A stretch of DNA of 64,000 nt from an uncultured Tateyamaria sp. (GCF_947496075.1 NZ_CANMBJ010000005.1:124001-188000), one strand, 5' to 3'. Counted from the first letter of the stretch, positions 18,993 to 28,318 are shown. Notes: a model not told the origin generated them from the sequence alone. Translations and numbers: made by a program.

Positions 18993-19808
18993 ATGAAGAC
19001 CTTTCTGACTGCTGTCACATTGAGCGTTGCAGCCAGCGGCGCCTTTGCGGCGGGCCATTGTGCGGCAGGCAAGACCCTGACCGACGGCACGCTGACCATC
19101 GCAACCGGAAACCCGGCCTACTACCCCTGGGTTCTGAATGATGCGCCCGAGGCGGGCGAAGGGTTCGAGGCTGCCGTGGCCTACGCCTTGGCCGAAGAGA
19201 TGGGATTTGGCGCCGATCAGGTGACCTGGGTTCGCACCTCGTTCGACGAGGCGATCCAGCCCGGGGCCAAGAATTTCGATCTGAACATGCAGCAATATTC
19301 GATCACGCCCGAGCGTGACAAGGTCGTGGACTTCTCGGCCCCCTACTACACTGCGCCGCAGGCCGTGATGACCACGCAGCCTGTCGTTGAAGGGGGTGCC
19401 GCGCCAACGCTGGAAAGCCTCAAGGGGCTGAAATGGGGCGTCGTCGCCTCGACCACCGCCCTGCCGGTCGTGATGGAGCAGATTGCGCCCGATGCCAGCC
19501 CGCTGGTCTATGACGACAATGCCAACGTCACCGCCGCCATGAAGGCGGGCCAGATCGATGCGGCCCTGTTTGACCTGCCCACCGCCCTGTTCACCGCTGC
19601 GGTCCTGATGGACAATGGCGTGGTGCTGGGTCAGTTCGATCCATCGGCAGCCGAGAACCCTGACCAGTTCGGGATGCTGATGCCCGAAGGATCCGAGCTG
19701 AAAGCCTGTGTCGATGAGGCGCTGGCCGAGATGACCGAAAGCGGCAAGCTGGGCGAGATCGAGGCGCAGTGGCTGCAGGAAGCCACCGGGGTTCCGCTGA
19801 TCAAGTGA
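18993..19808 (+). CDS. Amino-acid ABC transporter, periplasmic binding protein (family 3)
   Basis: 271 aa from ATG 18993 with GGGGAG upstream. A signal peptide (MKTFLTAVTLSVAASGAFA) is followed by a type-2 solute-binding fold: GTLTIATGNPAYYPWV, EGFEAAVAYALAEEMGFG, and FDLNMQQYSITPERDKVVDFSAPYY, the polar amino-acid signature (about 93-115). It captures substrate for the permease and ATPase that follow at once. Exact ligand is not predictable. Start and stop couple to the permease by a GTGA overlap. Confidence 0.9.
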   Translation: MKTFLTAVTLSVAASGAFAAGHCAAGKTLTDGTLTIATGNPAYYPWVLNDAPEAGEGFEAAVAYALAEEMGFGADQVTWVRTSFDEAIQPGAKNFDLNMQQYSITPERDKVVDFSAPYYTAPQAVMTTQPVVEGGAAPTLESLKGLKWGVVASTTALPVVMEQIAPDASPLVYDDNANVTAAMKAGQIDAALFDLPTALFTAAVLMDNGVVLGQFDPSAAENPDQFGMLMPEGSELKACVDEALAEMTESGKLGEIEAQWLQEATGVPLIK

Positions 19809-20614
19809 CGAGACGGGCCGCGTATGAGGCGCAACAGAAACGTCGCGCCAATCTGATTGCAGGGGTCAGCACAGCACTTGTGCTGGCTCTTGTCGTGTTC
19901 CTTGTGCCGCTGGCCCCGGGCTGGGAGGCGGTGCGCGCCTCGTTCTTCAATGGCGAGGTGTTTGTGCGGGTCTTTCCCGACCTGTTGCGCGCCTTCGTGC
20001 TGGACGTGGCGATTTTCGCGTGGTCGGTGCCCCTGATCTTTGGCCTGGGACTTGCCATCGCACTGGCGCGCGGCAACACCAACCCGGCCCTGTTTCCCCT
20101 GCGCATCTTTGGTGCGGTTTATGTCGACCTGTTTCGTGGCATTCCGGTGGTTCTGCTGGTTTATCTGGTGGGCTTTGGCATCCCGGGTCTGGGCCTCGCC
20201 CGTCCGTGGAACTCCCCTTACATCTGGGGCACCGTGGCGCTGGTGCTAACCTATTCAGCCTATATTGCCGAGGTGTTGCGGTCCGGCATTGAGAGCATCC
20301 ATGCCAGCCAGCGCAACGCCGCCATCTGTCTGGGGCTGAGCGAGCGTGACACGATGCGCTATGTCATCCTGCCCCAAGCCATCCGCCGCGTGGTGCCCGC
20401 CAACATGAACATGCTGGTCGCCCTACAAAAGGACGTGGCACTCTTGTCGTTCATAGGCCCCGTGGAAATCCTGCGACAAGCGGGCATATTCAAATCGCTG
20501 CTGGCAAACTTCACGCCCTATGTGGCAGCCGCCGTCATCTTTCTGTGTGTCACCGTGCCTGCCACGCGTTATGCCGACTACCTGATGAACAGGGACCGCG
20601 ATGCCCGAACCTAG
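19805..20614 (+). CDS. Amino-acid ABC transporter permease (HisM/GlnP family)
   Basis: 269 aa from GTG 19805, overlapping the stop of the binding-protein gene. One N-terminal membrane helix precedes about five transmembrane segments of the family core. The EAA loop [19 protein letters not shown] (about 188-206) contacts the ATPase. Only one permease gene is present, so the channel is a homodimer. The 3' end overlaps the ATPase gene by 14 bp. An ATG-started longer frame inside the previous gene is not credible. Confidence 0.9.
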   Translation: MTRRAAYEAQQKRRANLIAGVSTALVLALVVFLVPLAPGWEAVRASFFNGEVFVRVFPDLLRAFVLDVAIFAWSVPLIFGLGLAIALARGNTNPALFPLRIFGAVYVDLFRGIPVVLLVYLVGFGIPGLGLARPWNSPYIWGTVALVLTYSAYIAEVLRSGIESIHASQRNAAICLGLSERDTMRYVILPQAIRRVVPANMNMLVALQKDVALLSFIGPVEILRQAGIFKSLLANFTPYVAAAVIFLCVTVPATRYADYLMNRDRDART

Positions 20615-21329
20615 ACTGTCGCTGCGTGGCGTGACCAAGAGCTTTGGCGATGTTCAGGTTCTGAAAGGCATCGATATGGACATCGCACCCGGTGAGATGG
20701 TGTGCCTGATCGGCGCGTCTGGGTCGGGCAAATCCACGCTGTTGCGCTGCATGAACGGGTTGGAGCCGGTGGATGACGGTGAAGTGCGCCTGGATGGCGT
20801 CGATATCGCCGAGCCGGGCTTTGACCTGACGCCCATACGCCAGCACATCGGGATCGTGTTCCAAAGCTTCAACCTGTTCCCGCATATGACGGCCTATGAC
20901 AACGTCGCCCTCGCCCCCCGCCGCGTGCTGGGCGAGGATGCACGGGAGCGGATCGAGGCGTTGTTTGCGCGCTTTGGGTTGGCGGATCACATACGCAAAT
21001 ATCCCGACCAGCTGTCCGGTGGGCAGCAACAGCGGGTGGCCGTAATTCGCGCGTTGGCGATGCGGCCGCAGACCATGCTGCTGGACGAGATCACCTCGGC
21101 CCTTGATCCGGAACTGGTGGGCGAGGTGCTGGATGTGCTGCGAAAGTTGCGCGATGACGGCATGACGATGGTGCTGGCCACGCATGAGATGGCCTTTGCC
21201 CGCGACGTGGCAGACCGCGTGGTGTTCATGGATCAGGGTGTGGTGGCGGAGGAAGGGGCGCCGGAGCGGATATTCTCGGCCCCCGAGCGGGAGCGGACGC
21301 GGCGGTTTCTGGCGAGTGTGCTGCGGTAG
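20601..21329 (+). CDS. Amino-acid ABC transporter ATP-binding protein (GlnQ/HisP family)
   Basis: 242 aa. Full ABC motif set: Walker [10 protein letters not shown] (38-46), Q-loop [11 protein letters not shown], signature LSGGQQQR, Walker [16 protein letters not shown] and switch His in [15 protein letters not shown]. It powers the importer encoded by the two preceding genes. The overlap with the permease indicates tight coupling. In the Walker B/D-loop the usual DEPTSALD is DEITSALD, a common variant in this order. Confidence 0.93.
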   Translation: MPEPRLSLRGVTKSFGDVQVLKGIDMDIAPGEMVCLIGASGSGKSTLLRCMNGLEPVDDGEVRLDGVDIAEPGFDLTPIRQHIGIVFQSFNLFPHMTAYDNVALAPRRVLGEDARERIEALFARFGLADHIRKYPDQLSGGQQQRVAVIRALAMRPQTMLLDEITSALDPELVGEVLDVLRKLRDDGMTMVLATHEMAFARDVADRVVFMDQGVVAEEGAPERIFSAPERERTRRFLASVLR

Positions 21330-21560
21330 CTGTTACAGCTTCGGATGTCCGGTCAGAGCCCAAAGTGTTTGATGCTGCGAACAGTTCGAATGTCTGGACA
21401 TGCTTGCAGCACTGCTCTCGTGCCGTTCCAAATGGCATCGTTGAACCTGAGCGGCTTTGCAGGTCAATATACCGATTGATATGTATCAACGGCCGATTGC
21501 TTCACCATTGTTACCCTCGGTTTGCGAACAGGGAACTCAACGCACTGAACCGAGAGTCAT

Positions 21561-21689
21561 ATGATTATGTCACCGATGCTCTTTATCTGCCTCTTCTTCG
21601 CCGGTTTCGGAGTTTTCCTGATTGGAGCGGGTGTGATCTGGTGGGTTTCCTTACAGGCCAAAAAACTTGCCCACGAAAGCAGAGAGTAA
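21561..21689 (+). CDS. 42-residue single-pass membrane microprotein
   Basis: ATG 21561 (alternative ATG 21567) to TAA 21687. The product, 42 aa, begins MIMSPMLFICLFFAGFGVFL and is one hydrophobic helix of about 25 residues ending in IWW, followed by a basic tail (QAKKLAHESRE). No family is recognised. Support for a real gene: clean helix-plus-charged-tail design and a strong terminator starting at its stop codon. The ribosome site (CGAGAG) is weak. The stretch 21330-21560 before it holds no other recognised feature and may carry its promoter. Confidence 0.55.
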   Translation: MIMSPMLFICLFFAGFGVFLIGAGVIWWVSLQAKKLAHESRE

Positions 21690-21714
21690 AGCCGCGACCG
21701 CGGCTTCATTTTTG
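21690..21714 (+). terminator. Intrinsic terminator of the microprotein gene
   Basis: AGCCGC-GACC-GCGGCT (21690-21705) is followed by TCATTTTTG. It begins right after the TAA of the 42-codon frame, so a transcript ending here must come from that frame or from the ABC operon. Confidence 0.75.
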
Positions 21715-21762
21715 ATTTCGTTCTTGGCTGTTGAACGCCGAAACGATCCTTAAGGCAAAACC

Positions 21763-22425
21763 GTGACACGTTATTACCTGGACGATAACGCAACCGATCT
21801 GACCGAATTGCAGAAACGGCTGGAAACGTCCGATCTGATTCCAAGCCATGAGCCTTTGCTTGATGAACTCGACGTCAAATTTGCCGCTCTTCGGACCGCA
21901 GGCATAGAGTCACTCGCGGATCTTCGCACCGCGCTCAAGTCATCAACCTCGCTGGCATCCCTATCGACAGCATCCGGTGTCGACCCGGGTTACCTTCAGT
22001 TACTCAAGCGGACGCTTGGTGGCTTCTTCCCGAAACCAAGATCAATGAATGAGATTGACTGGCTGGAAGGGAGTTTTGCCTCGCGTCTGAAAGAAGCGGG
22101 CCTCACAAACACCAAGGAGCTGTTCGATGCTGCGCAAGATGGTGTAGACGTTCTGGCGACCAAAGTCGGCGTGGACGTCGCCGAAGTGATGGAACTCGTC
22201 GCAATCTCTGATCTGTGCCGGGTTCAGTGGGTCAGCCCGAAATTCGCGAGAGCACTGCTGGCCAGCGGCCACATCAATGCCGCCTCCGTTGCCAAGGCCG
22301 ATCCTGAGAGCCTGTGTGACGCGATCATGTACGCGAACAAGGGCAGCAAATTCTATAAGGGCAAGGTGGGCTTGAGAGATGTCAGGCGACTGGTGGCGGC
22401 AGCGGCGTATGTTCCCAGGCACTGA
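21763..22425 (+). CDS. Helix-hairpin-helix-like protein (DUF4332-related)
   Basis: 220 aa from GTG 21763 (TAAGG ahead). It is mainly helical. The C-terminal half, VMELVAISDLCRVQWVSPKFARALLASGHINAASVAKADPESL (described by its ends, about residues 140-182), has the rhythm of the paired helix-hairpin-helix motifs of DUF4332, with a degenerate copy near residues 65-90 (GVDPGYLQLLKRTLGG). This family may bind DNA or proteins; function unknown. It stands alone at the edge of the accessory region. Confidence 0.6.
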   Translation: MTRYYLDDNATDLTELQKRLETSDLIPSHEPLLDELDVKFAALRTAGIESLADLRTALKSSTSLASLSTASGVDPGYLQLLKRTLGGFFPKPRSMNEIDWLEGSFASRLKEAGLTNTKELFDAAQDGVDVLATKVGVDVAEVMELVAISDLCRVQWVSPKFARALLASGHINAASVAKADPESLCDAIMYANKGSKFYKGKVGLRDVRRLVAAAAYVPRH

Positions 22426-22546
22426 ATGACTGGTTTGATTGCGGACGCCCTGACGCATTCCTGGCTCGACTTGATCTTCGACCGTCATCGCCGGGGTCGA
22501 CGGTCAAGGAGAGCGTTTCAAAGTTTGTCGCATATGGAGAAAGTCC

Positions 22547-22975
22547 TTGGAAACCAATGAATTGCATCGTGGTCGGCTTATCGACCACCTCCAGCTTGTT
22601 GTACGCGACCTGCAAGCAAGCCTTAACTTCTACACAGCCGTTCTGACGGTGTTGGACATCCCCATCGTGAGCACGGACCAGGACCATTTCTGGGCTGACG
22701 AACTCGTCGTATCCTCGGCTGAAAGCCCAGCGGCTCTTGGTGTTCTGACCGGTCGTCACCACCTTGCCTTCCAGGCAAAGAACCGTGCGACAGTGGATGC
22801 GTTTTATCGGGTAGCCATGGATCATGGTGGACGCGACAACGGTGCACCCGGCGAGCGCGCATATCACCCAGGCTACTATGCTGCTTTCGTGCTCGACCCC
22901 GACGGAAACAACATCGAGGCGGTGTACCATGGTGAGGCACGGCGTAGCGCGCGGTCGGTTACGATCGCATTTTAA
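22547..22975 (+). CDS. VOC-superfamily (glyoxalase/dioxygenase fold) protein
   Basis: 142 aa from TTG 22547 with GGAG 7 nt ahead. Two beta-alpha-beta-beta-beta halves: the first starts IDHLQLVVRDLQASLNFYTAVL, the second HHLAFQAKNRATVDAFYRVA and ends YAAFVLDPDGNNIEAVYHG. Potential metal ligands are His (about 15), His in HHLAF and Glu in NNIEAVYH. The substrate is not predictable; similar proteins include lactoylglutathione lyase-like and resistance proteins. Monocistronic; upstream of a recombinase remnant. Confidence 0.83.
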   Translation: METNELHRGRLIDHLQLVVRDLQASLNFYTAVLTVLDIPIVSTDQDHFWADELVVSSAESPAALGVLTGRHHLAFQAKNRATVDAFYRVAMDHGGRDNGAPGERAYHPGYYAAFVLDPDGNNIEAVYHGEARRSARSVTIAF

Positions 22976-23074
22976 TGAGCCGACATGAACTCTTGCGGGC
23001 AGATGCCAGCTTTGTTCGCGATCTGTGAGTTGGGCACCTCCACGAGGTAGCAGACGCGGCGAATGTCCGGAATG

Positions 23075-23345
23075 GCGCGTCGAGATATGCAGGCGCTCAT
23101 GGAAACGCCCTGGCCACAGATACTCAGATCCGACCATGAGGTCGTCTCCCATCCACGTTTCCACCGACGCACGCGTCCCTTCAGATATCTCGAAGCATAC
23201 AGGGTTTTTGCGTTTCACTTTGCAGCACCGACACTCGCCTTTTGACCTGACCAGACGCCATGACGTCGACGACTTTCATCTTCACCACGTCACAGCCTCG
23301 CAGCTTACTGTCGATTGCCATGTTAAAGAGCGCCAAGTCGCGATG
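23075..23345 (-). pseudogene. Tyrosine recombinase/integrase remnant with frameshift
   Basis: On the minus strand a frame reading RDLALFNMAIDSKLRGCDVV then KMKVVDVMASGQVKRR (from about 23342) matches the core-binding region of a common alphaproteobacterial site-specific recombinase. At the A/C homopolymer near 23203-23209 the frame shifts, and the continuation FEISEGTRASVETW... GRFHERLHISTR lies in another frame, ending at 23075. The catalytic C-terminus (R, HxxR, Tyr) and the N-terminus are missing, so it is inactive. The surrounding 22976-23490 gap has no other gene. Identification is from memory of the family. Confidence 0.65.
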
Positions 23346-23490
23346 GTTCTCCGAACCGCCATGTCCTCCTACAACGACAACCCGACGTTGACGGAACATC
23401 ACTCGCATCCGGGTTCCGCCGCGAGTATTTCTCACAACCAGCGAACGACTTTCGGCACTGGATGGAACGGCCGCTATCAAGGGCCAAACT

Positions 23491-24132
23491 TCAAGTCATC
23501 CATTTCAGACACTTCGCGGCGCACGCGACTGGATCAATGGTTTCGATTTTGAGTGCGTCACGCACCACTGCGACCACTTGCACCATTCCTGCGCAGCCAA
23601 GAATGACTGCGGAGATGTCGTCGTCTTGCTCGGCCCGCAAGGCTTCTTCCCCGATCGTTCGCGCAGAGCACATCGGATCGGCTTCGAGTTCCAGAACTGG
23701 GACGTTCGAAGCGCGTACCTTCGCCACAGCATGTCCGAGCCCCTGGTTTCGAATATTTGCTTCCAATACCGGGACAGACACCGCAAGCGTTGTCACAACA
23801 CTGAACCGCCAACCCCGCATTGCAGCGTAGTGATAAGACGCTTGGCCAATCCCGATGACAGGGCAAGATACGCGTTGTGACGCCTCTTTCAGAGCCGTGT
23901 CGTCAAAACACCCGATGATGATCCCCTCCGCACCTTGGGCAGACGCGCGATCAACGAGATCAAGCAGATGCGGTGCGGCGGCCTCTCCATCTTCTGGCCC
24001 TTGTATCGAGGGTGATCCTTTCTCTGATGTCCAACCTTCGAACGTCAGATCGGGCGCGGCACTTTGGGCCACTGACACCATGGCCTCTGTCATGCTGGTG
24101 GTGGAATTAGGGTTGATAATAACAATCGCCAT
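23491..24132 (-). CDS. Asp/Glu/hydantoin racemase family protein
   Basis: 213 aa from ATG 24132, overlapping the permease stop (ATGA). The two catalytic Cys of cofactor-independent racemases are present: IIIGCFDDTA (Cys75) and VILGCAGM (Cys180), and the N-terminus AIVIINPNSTTSMTEAM is typical of hydantoin/allantoin racemases. It would interconvert stereoisomers of an amino acid or a 5-substituted hydantoin. It is the last gene of a PotABCD-type importer operon, so the imported compound is probably its substrate or precursor. Confidence 0.85.
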   Translation of the reverse strand: MAIVIINPNSTTSMTEAMVSVAQSAAPDLTFEGWTSEKGSPSIQGPEDGEAAAPHLLDLVDRASAQGAEGIIIGCFDDTALKEASQRVSCPVIGIGQASYHYAAMRGWRFSVVTTLAVSVPVLEANIRNQGLGHAVAKVRASNVPVLELEADPMCSARTIGEEALRAEQDDDISAVILGCAGMVQVVAVVRDALKIETIDPVACAAKCLKWMT

Positions 24133-24971
24133 CAAACCATGCCTTGGCCCGCATCAGACCCTTGTTTTGCGCGGCGACGGTTCAAAATCCAGACCACGAA
24201 CAGGAAGGTCGCGATGACAAGCAACGAGAACACCGTCGTTAGAGTGCCAAGGGCAAAAAGCACGGGTGTTGTTACGTTCGTCGTCATCCCGAAGATTTCG
24301 AGCGGCAGTGTGTTGTAGCTGCCTGAGGTCAGAAGCGTCCGCGCAAATTCGTCATAGCTCAGAGTGAAGCCGAAGAGCGCGACCCCGATGAGTGAAGGCG
24401 CGATGATGGGCAAGACCACGTGGCGGATGACTTGCCACGGGCTGGCCCCGAGGTCGCGCGCGGCTTCTTCATAGGAGCGGTCAAACCGGTTGAAGACTGC
24501 GAACATGATCAAAAGGCCGAACGGTAAGGTCCAGGTCAGTTGGGCGCCGAAACCGGAGGTCGACCAATGCACGGGCAAGCTTGACTGGGACCAGATGAGG
24601 CCGACGCCAAGGGAGATGAGGATCGACGGGATCACCAGTGATGTGATGATCAGGTAGAACAGGATCGCGGACCCGGCAAAGCGTTTGCGGAACGCCAATC
24701 CCCCCATGACTGAGACCACCACTGTGGTCACCATCACCATGAGCCCGAGGATGAAGGACCGGGAGAAGGATCCCCAAATGTCGCCCACCGCCTGTTGCTC
24801 GAAGAGGTCCCGGAACCAGTGAAGTGAGACCCCGCGCATCGGGAAGGTCAGCCCGCCACCTGCCCCTTGGAACGATAGGATGCCAATGGTCAGCGTGGGG
24901 CCGTAGAGAAAGATCAGAAACAGGACGAAAAAGGCGCTGAGAACGTAGAAGGATCTGGGGCGTGGCTCCAT
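24132..24971 (-). CDS. PotC-type ABC transporter permease
   Basis: 279 aa from ATG 24971, two bases after the stop of the first permease. Six membrane helices; the EAA loop EAARDLGASPWQVIRHVVLPIIAPS (about 185-209, described by its ends) binds the ATPase. A frame open to 25232 lies within the preceding gene and is rejected. With the other permease it forms the channel of a polyamine/opine/peptide-type importer. Its stop overlaps the racemase start. Confidence 0.9.
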   Translation of the reverse strand: MEPRPRSFYVLSAFFVLFLIFLYGPTLTIGILSFQGAGGGLTFPMRGVSLHWFRDLFEQQAVGDIWGSFSRSFILGLMVMVTTVVVSVMGGLAFRKRFAGSAILFYLIITSLVIPSILISLGVGLIWSQSSLPVHWSTSGFGAQLTWTLPFGLLIMFAVFNRFDRSYEEAARDLGASPWQVIRHVVLPIIAPSLIGVALFGFTLSYDEFARTLLTSGSYNTLPLEIFGMTTNVTTPVLFALGTLTTVFSLLVIATFLFVVWILNRRRAKQGSDAGQGMV

Positions 24972-24973
24972 GC

Positions 24974-25825
24974 TCAAAGCTCCTTCCTGATATCGACGAA
25001 CCGCAACAGGGTTCCGATGAGAAGCAGCACCGTGATCAGCAGGATCACAGCGGTGGCAGAGGCCGAGGGGTATTGCAGTAGGCCGATATCGTTCTGGATC
25101 ATCCGGCCTACATTGGCCGACTGAGACCCGCTCATGAACCGCACGGTGATGAAGTCGCCCATTACCAGCGCCACGACGAAGATCGTCCCAATCATAATGC
25201 CCGGTTTGGTCAGGGGGATGATCACGTGCCACAGCGTCTGCCAGCCGGTGGCCCCCGCATCCGCCGCAGCCTCGATCAGGGATTTGTCTATCCGCATCAT
25301 CGTGTTGAAGATCGGGACCACCATGAACAGCGTGTATAGATGCACGAAGGCGAGGATCACGCTGAAATCACTGAAGAGCAGCCACTCAAGCGGCTCATCG
25401 ATCACACCCATCGAGATCAGCGTTGAATTTGCGATCCCGTTGCGGCCCAGAAACGGGATCCAGGAAATCATGCGAATGATGTTCGAGGTCAGGAAGGGGA
25501 TCGTGCAGAGCAAGAACAGCACGATCTGCCATGTCAGGCTGCGGATATGGAAAGCAAGGTAGTAAGCGACGGTGAAGCCGATCAGCAAGGTGAAAACCCA
25601 CGTCATGGCCGCGTATTTGAACGTGTTCAGGAACACCCGATAGGTGACGTCAGAGGTAAGCAGAAACTGGTAATTGTCGAATTGGAATGCCGGATAGATC
25701 GACCATTCCGTCGCGCCCCAGAAGCTGACGACGATGATCATTGCAATGGGCGCGACCAGAAAGACGAGCAGCACAAGCGACAGCGGGGTCGCCAAAAGCC
25801 AACCTATGACCGAATTGTTGCGCAA
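24974..25825 (-). CDS. PotB-type ABC transporter permease
   Basis: 283 aa from TTG 25825, with GAGG five bases ahead; no ATG or GTG is suitable after the binding-protein gene. About six transmembrane segments, with the EAA-loop motif EAAADAGATGWQTLWHVIIPL (given by its ends; about residue 180-200). It is separated from the solute-binding gene by 68 bp containing a hairpin that probably reduces downstream expression compared with the binding protein. Confidence 0.87.
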   Translation of the reverse strand: MRNNSVIGWLLATPLSLVLLVFLVAPIAMIIVVSFWGATEWSIYPAFQFDNYQFLLTSDVTYRVFLNTFKYAAMTWVFTLLIGFTVAYYLAFHIRSLTWQIVLFLLCTIPFLTSNIIRMISWIPFLGRNGIANSTLISMGVIDEPLEWLLFSDFSVILAFVHLYTLFMVVPIFNTMMRIDKSLIEAAADAGATGWQTLWHVIIPLTKPGIMIGTIFVVALVMGDFITVRFMSGSQSANVGRMIQNDIGLLQYPSASATAVILLITVLLLIGTLLRFVDIRKEL

Positions 25826-25860
25826 ACCTGCCTCTGTTGTCTTTGTCGTTGCTCGGAGAT

Positions 25861-25884
25861 GCCGGAGGGCCGCAGCTCTCCGGC
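25861..25884 (-). other. Intercistronic hairpin after the binding-protein gene
   Basis: GCCGGAG (25861-25867) pairs with CTCCGGC (25878-25884) across a 10-nt loop. No T-run follows on the minus strand. Such stems often stabilise the upstream mRNA and give excess binding protein relative to permeases. Confidence 0.55.
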
Positions 25885-25893
25885 AAGCATCGC

Positions 25894-27168
25894 CTAGGCT
25901 GCGATGAACTCGTTCCATTTGCGGACCATGTACTGGTTCTCGTCCATCACCGCGTTCCAGCAGGCCACGGCGCCCATGCGGTCGTAGAAAGACCCCCCGT
26001 CGCGCACGGCGCCGGCTTTTTCCATGACGTCACCGAATGGGTTGGCGATGTCGCCCTGGGCCGCTTTGCCTTCGAACCAGAAGCCCCATTCGTCGTTAGA
26101 CATGAAGGTTTTGGAGGTTTCAGGCACAGCGGAATAGTAACCCTGACGCATCAGGAAGCCGCCAACCCAGCCGGAGAGGTACCAGTTGATGTATTCATAG
26201 GCCGCATCCAATTCCATGCCGGACAGCGAGGCCGAAAGGCCAATACCACCCCCCCAAGAGCGATAGCCCTCTTCCAGCGGCTGATAAACGCATGGGATGC
26301 CTTGGCTGCGCACTGCGGTGATGGCTGGCGACCACATGGATTGAATCACGACTTCGCCGGATGCCATCAGGTTCACGGATTCATCGAACGACTTCCAGAA
26401 GGCCCGGAATTGCCCGGCTTTCTTCGCTTCGGTGAAGATACCGAGTGTCATGTCGATCTCTTCTTTGGTCATGTTGCCTTTGTCAGGGTAGGTGTATTCA
26501 CCCATCGACTCGACCACCATGGCCATGTCCATGATGCCGATGGAAGAAATGTCGAGGATCGAGGCCTTGCCTGCGAACTCTGGGTTCAGCAGTTCGGACC
26601 AGTTGTTGATCGGACGGCCAATCAGGTCGGGGCGGATGCCCAGGGTATCAGCGTTATAGATCGTTGGGATCAGGGTCATATAGCCTGACTCTTCGTCCAC
26701 GAAGTCAGTGCCGTTGACGCCGGATGTGAAGCCAACGGTGTGCGGCGCGGTGCCCTGAGCAATCACGCTTTCCGGTGTCAGTTTCCCGTTGCGGAAGATA
26801 CCCACGATCTTGTCGTAGTTGGCGATCTTGGACGTATCCATCGCCTGCAGGTTGCCTGTGGGCCAGACCTTTTTGCAGATCCAGTATTCGATGTCGGCAA
26901 TGTCAAAGCTGTCGGGCTGCGTCGCCGCACGCTGGGTCACGCTGTCGGAATCCAGCGCTGTCATCTCCAGCGTAAAGCCCAGGTCTTCCTTGACCTTTTT
27001 GGCCACCTCATTCAGGTTCGACACCCCGGTGCCAAACTGACGCAAGGTGATGTTTTTCGTCTCTTGTCCCCACACCATTGGAGCCGGAAGCGCGGCGGCC
27101 GCCACCGCCGCGCCACCCGACTTCAAAAGCGAGCGACGCGAATAGCGTACTTTTGAAATTGTCGTCAT
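25894..27168 (-). CDS. ABC transporter solute-binding protein, PotD-like, Tat-exported
   Basis: 424 aa. The N-terminus has a twin-arginine signal: RYSRRSLLKSGGAAVAAAALP with cleavage likely near PAPMVWG. The rest is a type-2 periplasmic binding fold of the spermidine/putrescine class (NLNEVAKKVKEDLGFTLEM, later FIPTIYNADTLGIRPDL-like segment at about 170-190). At 424 residues it is longer than PotD (~350). Tat export implies folding in the cytoplasm, perhaps around a cofactor. Ligand unknown; the operon racemase suggests a chiral amino-acid-like compound. Confidence 0.88.
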   Translation of the reverse strand: MTTISKVRYSRRSLLKSGGAAVAAAALPAPMVWGQETKNITLRQFGTGVSNLNEVAKKVKEDLGFTLEMTALDSDSVTQRAATQPDSFDIADIEYWICKKVWPTGNLQAMDTSKIANYDKIVGIFRNGKLTPESVIAQGTAPHTVGFTSGVNGTDFVDEESGYMTLIPTIYNADTLGIRPDLIGRPINNWSELLNPEFAGKASILDISSIGIMDMAMVVESMGEYTYPDKGNMTKEEIDMTLGIFTEAKKAGQFRAFWKSFDESVNLMASGEVVIQSMWSPAITAVRSQGIPCVYQPLEEGYRSWGGGIGLSASLSGMELDAAYEYINWYLSGWVGGFLMRQGYYSAVPETSKTFMSNDEWGFWFEGKAAQGDIANPFGDVMEKAGAVRDGGSFYDRMGAVACWNAVMDENQYMVRKWNEFIAA

Positions 27169-27193
27169 GTCAGTTTCCCTGTTTTAGGTTTCG

Positions 27194-28177
27194 TTAACTT
27201 GCCAAGGCGTGTGCGGCCTCGGCTTCCCAGTCGAGGCCAATGGCCTCTCCCAAATCCTTCGGGTCACCGAAGAAATCCTTGTCTGAAAGAAGTGCAGTGA
27301 CCTCTTGTTCGCCTCGAACGACGGCGGTCAGTGCGACATGCGTGCCCTGATATTCGATATTGGTGATTGTGCCGGGCAGTTTGGCGGTATCCGTAGATGT
27401 GACCTGCAAAGCATCAGATCGAATGGCCACCATGCCGTCAGGCATGGACACAACATTGTGCGAGCCCAGGAATCGGGCGACAAACGCCGACTTGGGGGCC
27501 TCGAAGACAGACCGTGTTTTGCCAGCCTGTTCAATCTTTGCGTCGTTCATCACGACAATCTCGTCGGCAAGCGCCAAGGCTTCATCCTGGCCGTGGGTCA
27601 CGTGAACAAAGGTGATCCCAAGTTCGCGCTGGAGTTTTTTCAATTCGGCCCGCATGCGAATACGTAAGAATGGATCAAGGGCCGATAGCGGCTCATCCAG
27701 CAGCAGCACATCTGGCTTCGTGATCAGCGCGCGTGCGAGAGCCGCGCGTTGTTGCTGCCCACCAGACAATTGTGCGGGAAGGCGGTCTGCCAAAGCAGTC
27801 ATATCGACCAGTTCCAGCATCTCTTTCGCCCTGGCATGTCGCGCCGCGGTCTCGACGCCTTGCATGCGTAGGCTGAAGGCGACGTTGTCCAATACGCTGA
27901 GATGCGGGAACAGCGCGTAGTTTTGAAACATCATCGCGGTGCCGCGTTTGGCGGGTGGCAAGTGCGAAATGTCTCGCCCGCCGAGGGTGATTGACCCATC
28001 CGAGACGTTTTCGTGACCTGCGATCATCCGCAAGGTCGAGGATTTCCCGCAACCGGACGGCCCCAAAAGACAAGCATATGTGCCCGCGTTGAAGTGGTAA
28101 CTGATCGCGTCAACGGCAACAGTCGCCCCATAGCGTTTTGTCAGGCTGATTAGTTCAAGATCCAGCTTTTGGCTCAT
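27194..28177 (-). CDS. PotA-type ABC transporter ATP-binding protein
   Basis: 327 aa from ATG 28177 (GGGGGT ahead); longer upstream frame rejected. Walker A LGPSGCGKSST (about 37-47), signature [15 protein letters not shown], Walker B LLLDEPLSALDP and the C-terminal TOBE-like domain (GTITNIEYQGTHVALTAVV) are present. First gene of the importer/racemase operon, divergent from the GntR regulator; the shared 223-bp region carries the likely operator. Confidence 0.92.
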   Translation of the reverse strand: MSQKLDLELISLTKRYGATVAVDAISYHFNAGTYACLLGPSGCGKSSTLRMIAGHENVSDGSITLGGRDISHLPPAKRGTAMMFQNYALFPHLSVLDNVAFSLRMQGVETAARHARAKEMLELVDMTALADRLPAQLSGGQQQRAALARALITKPDVLLLDEPLSALDPFLRIRMRAELKKLQRELGITFVHVTHGQDEALALADEIVVMNDAKIEQAGKTRSVFEAPKSAFVARFLGSHNVVSMPDGMVAIRSDALQVTSTDTAKLPGTITNIEYQGTHVALTAVVRGEQEVTALLSDKDFFGDPKDLGEAIGLDWEAEAAHALAS

Positions 28178-28318
28178 CGTACCCCCAAGGTCGTAAAACC
28201 ACGCTGGCCGATGAAATTTGGTTCGACCAAGTTGAATCAGACCTTTGCCAAGCTCAGAAATGGCGAGTTGCCCGAAATCGACCAATTGATGCGAGCATTG
28301 TGCAAAATTCAGGCAAAA

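Noticed and set aside
23025-23552. 175-codon plus-strand frame
   Set aside because: Composition unlike a protein, and the opposite strand holds the recombinase remnant.
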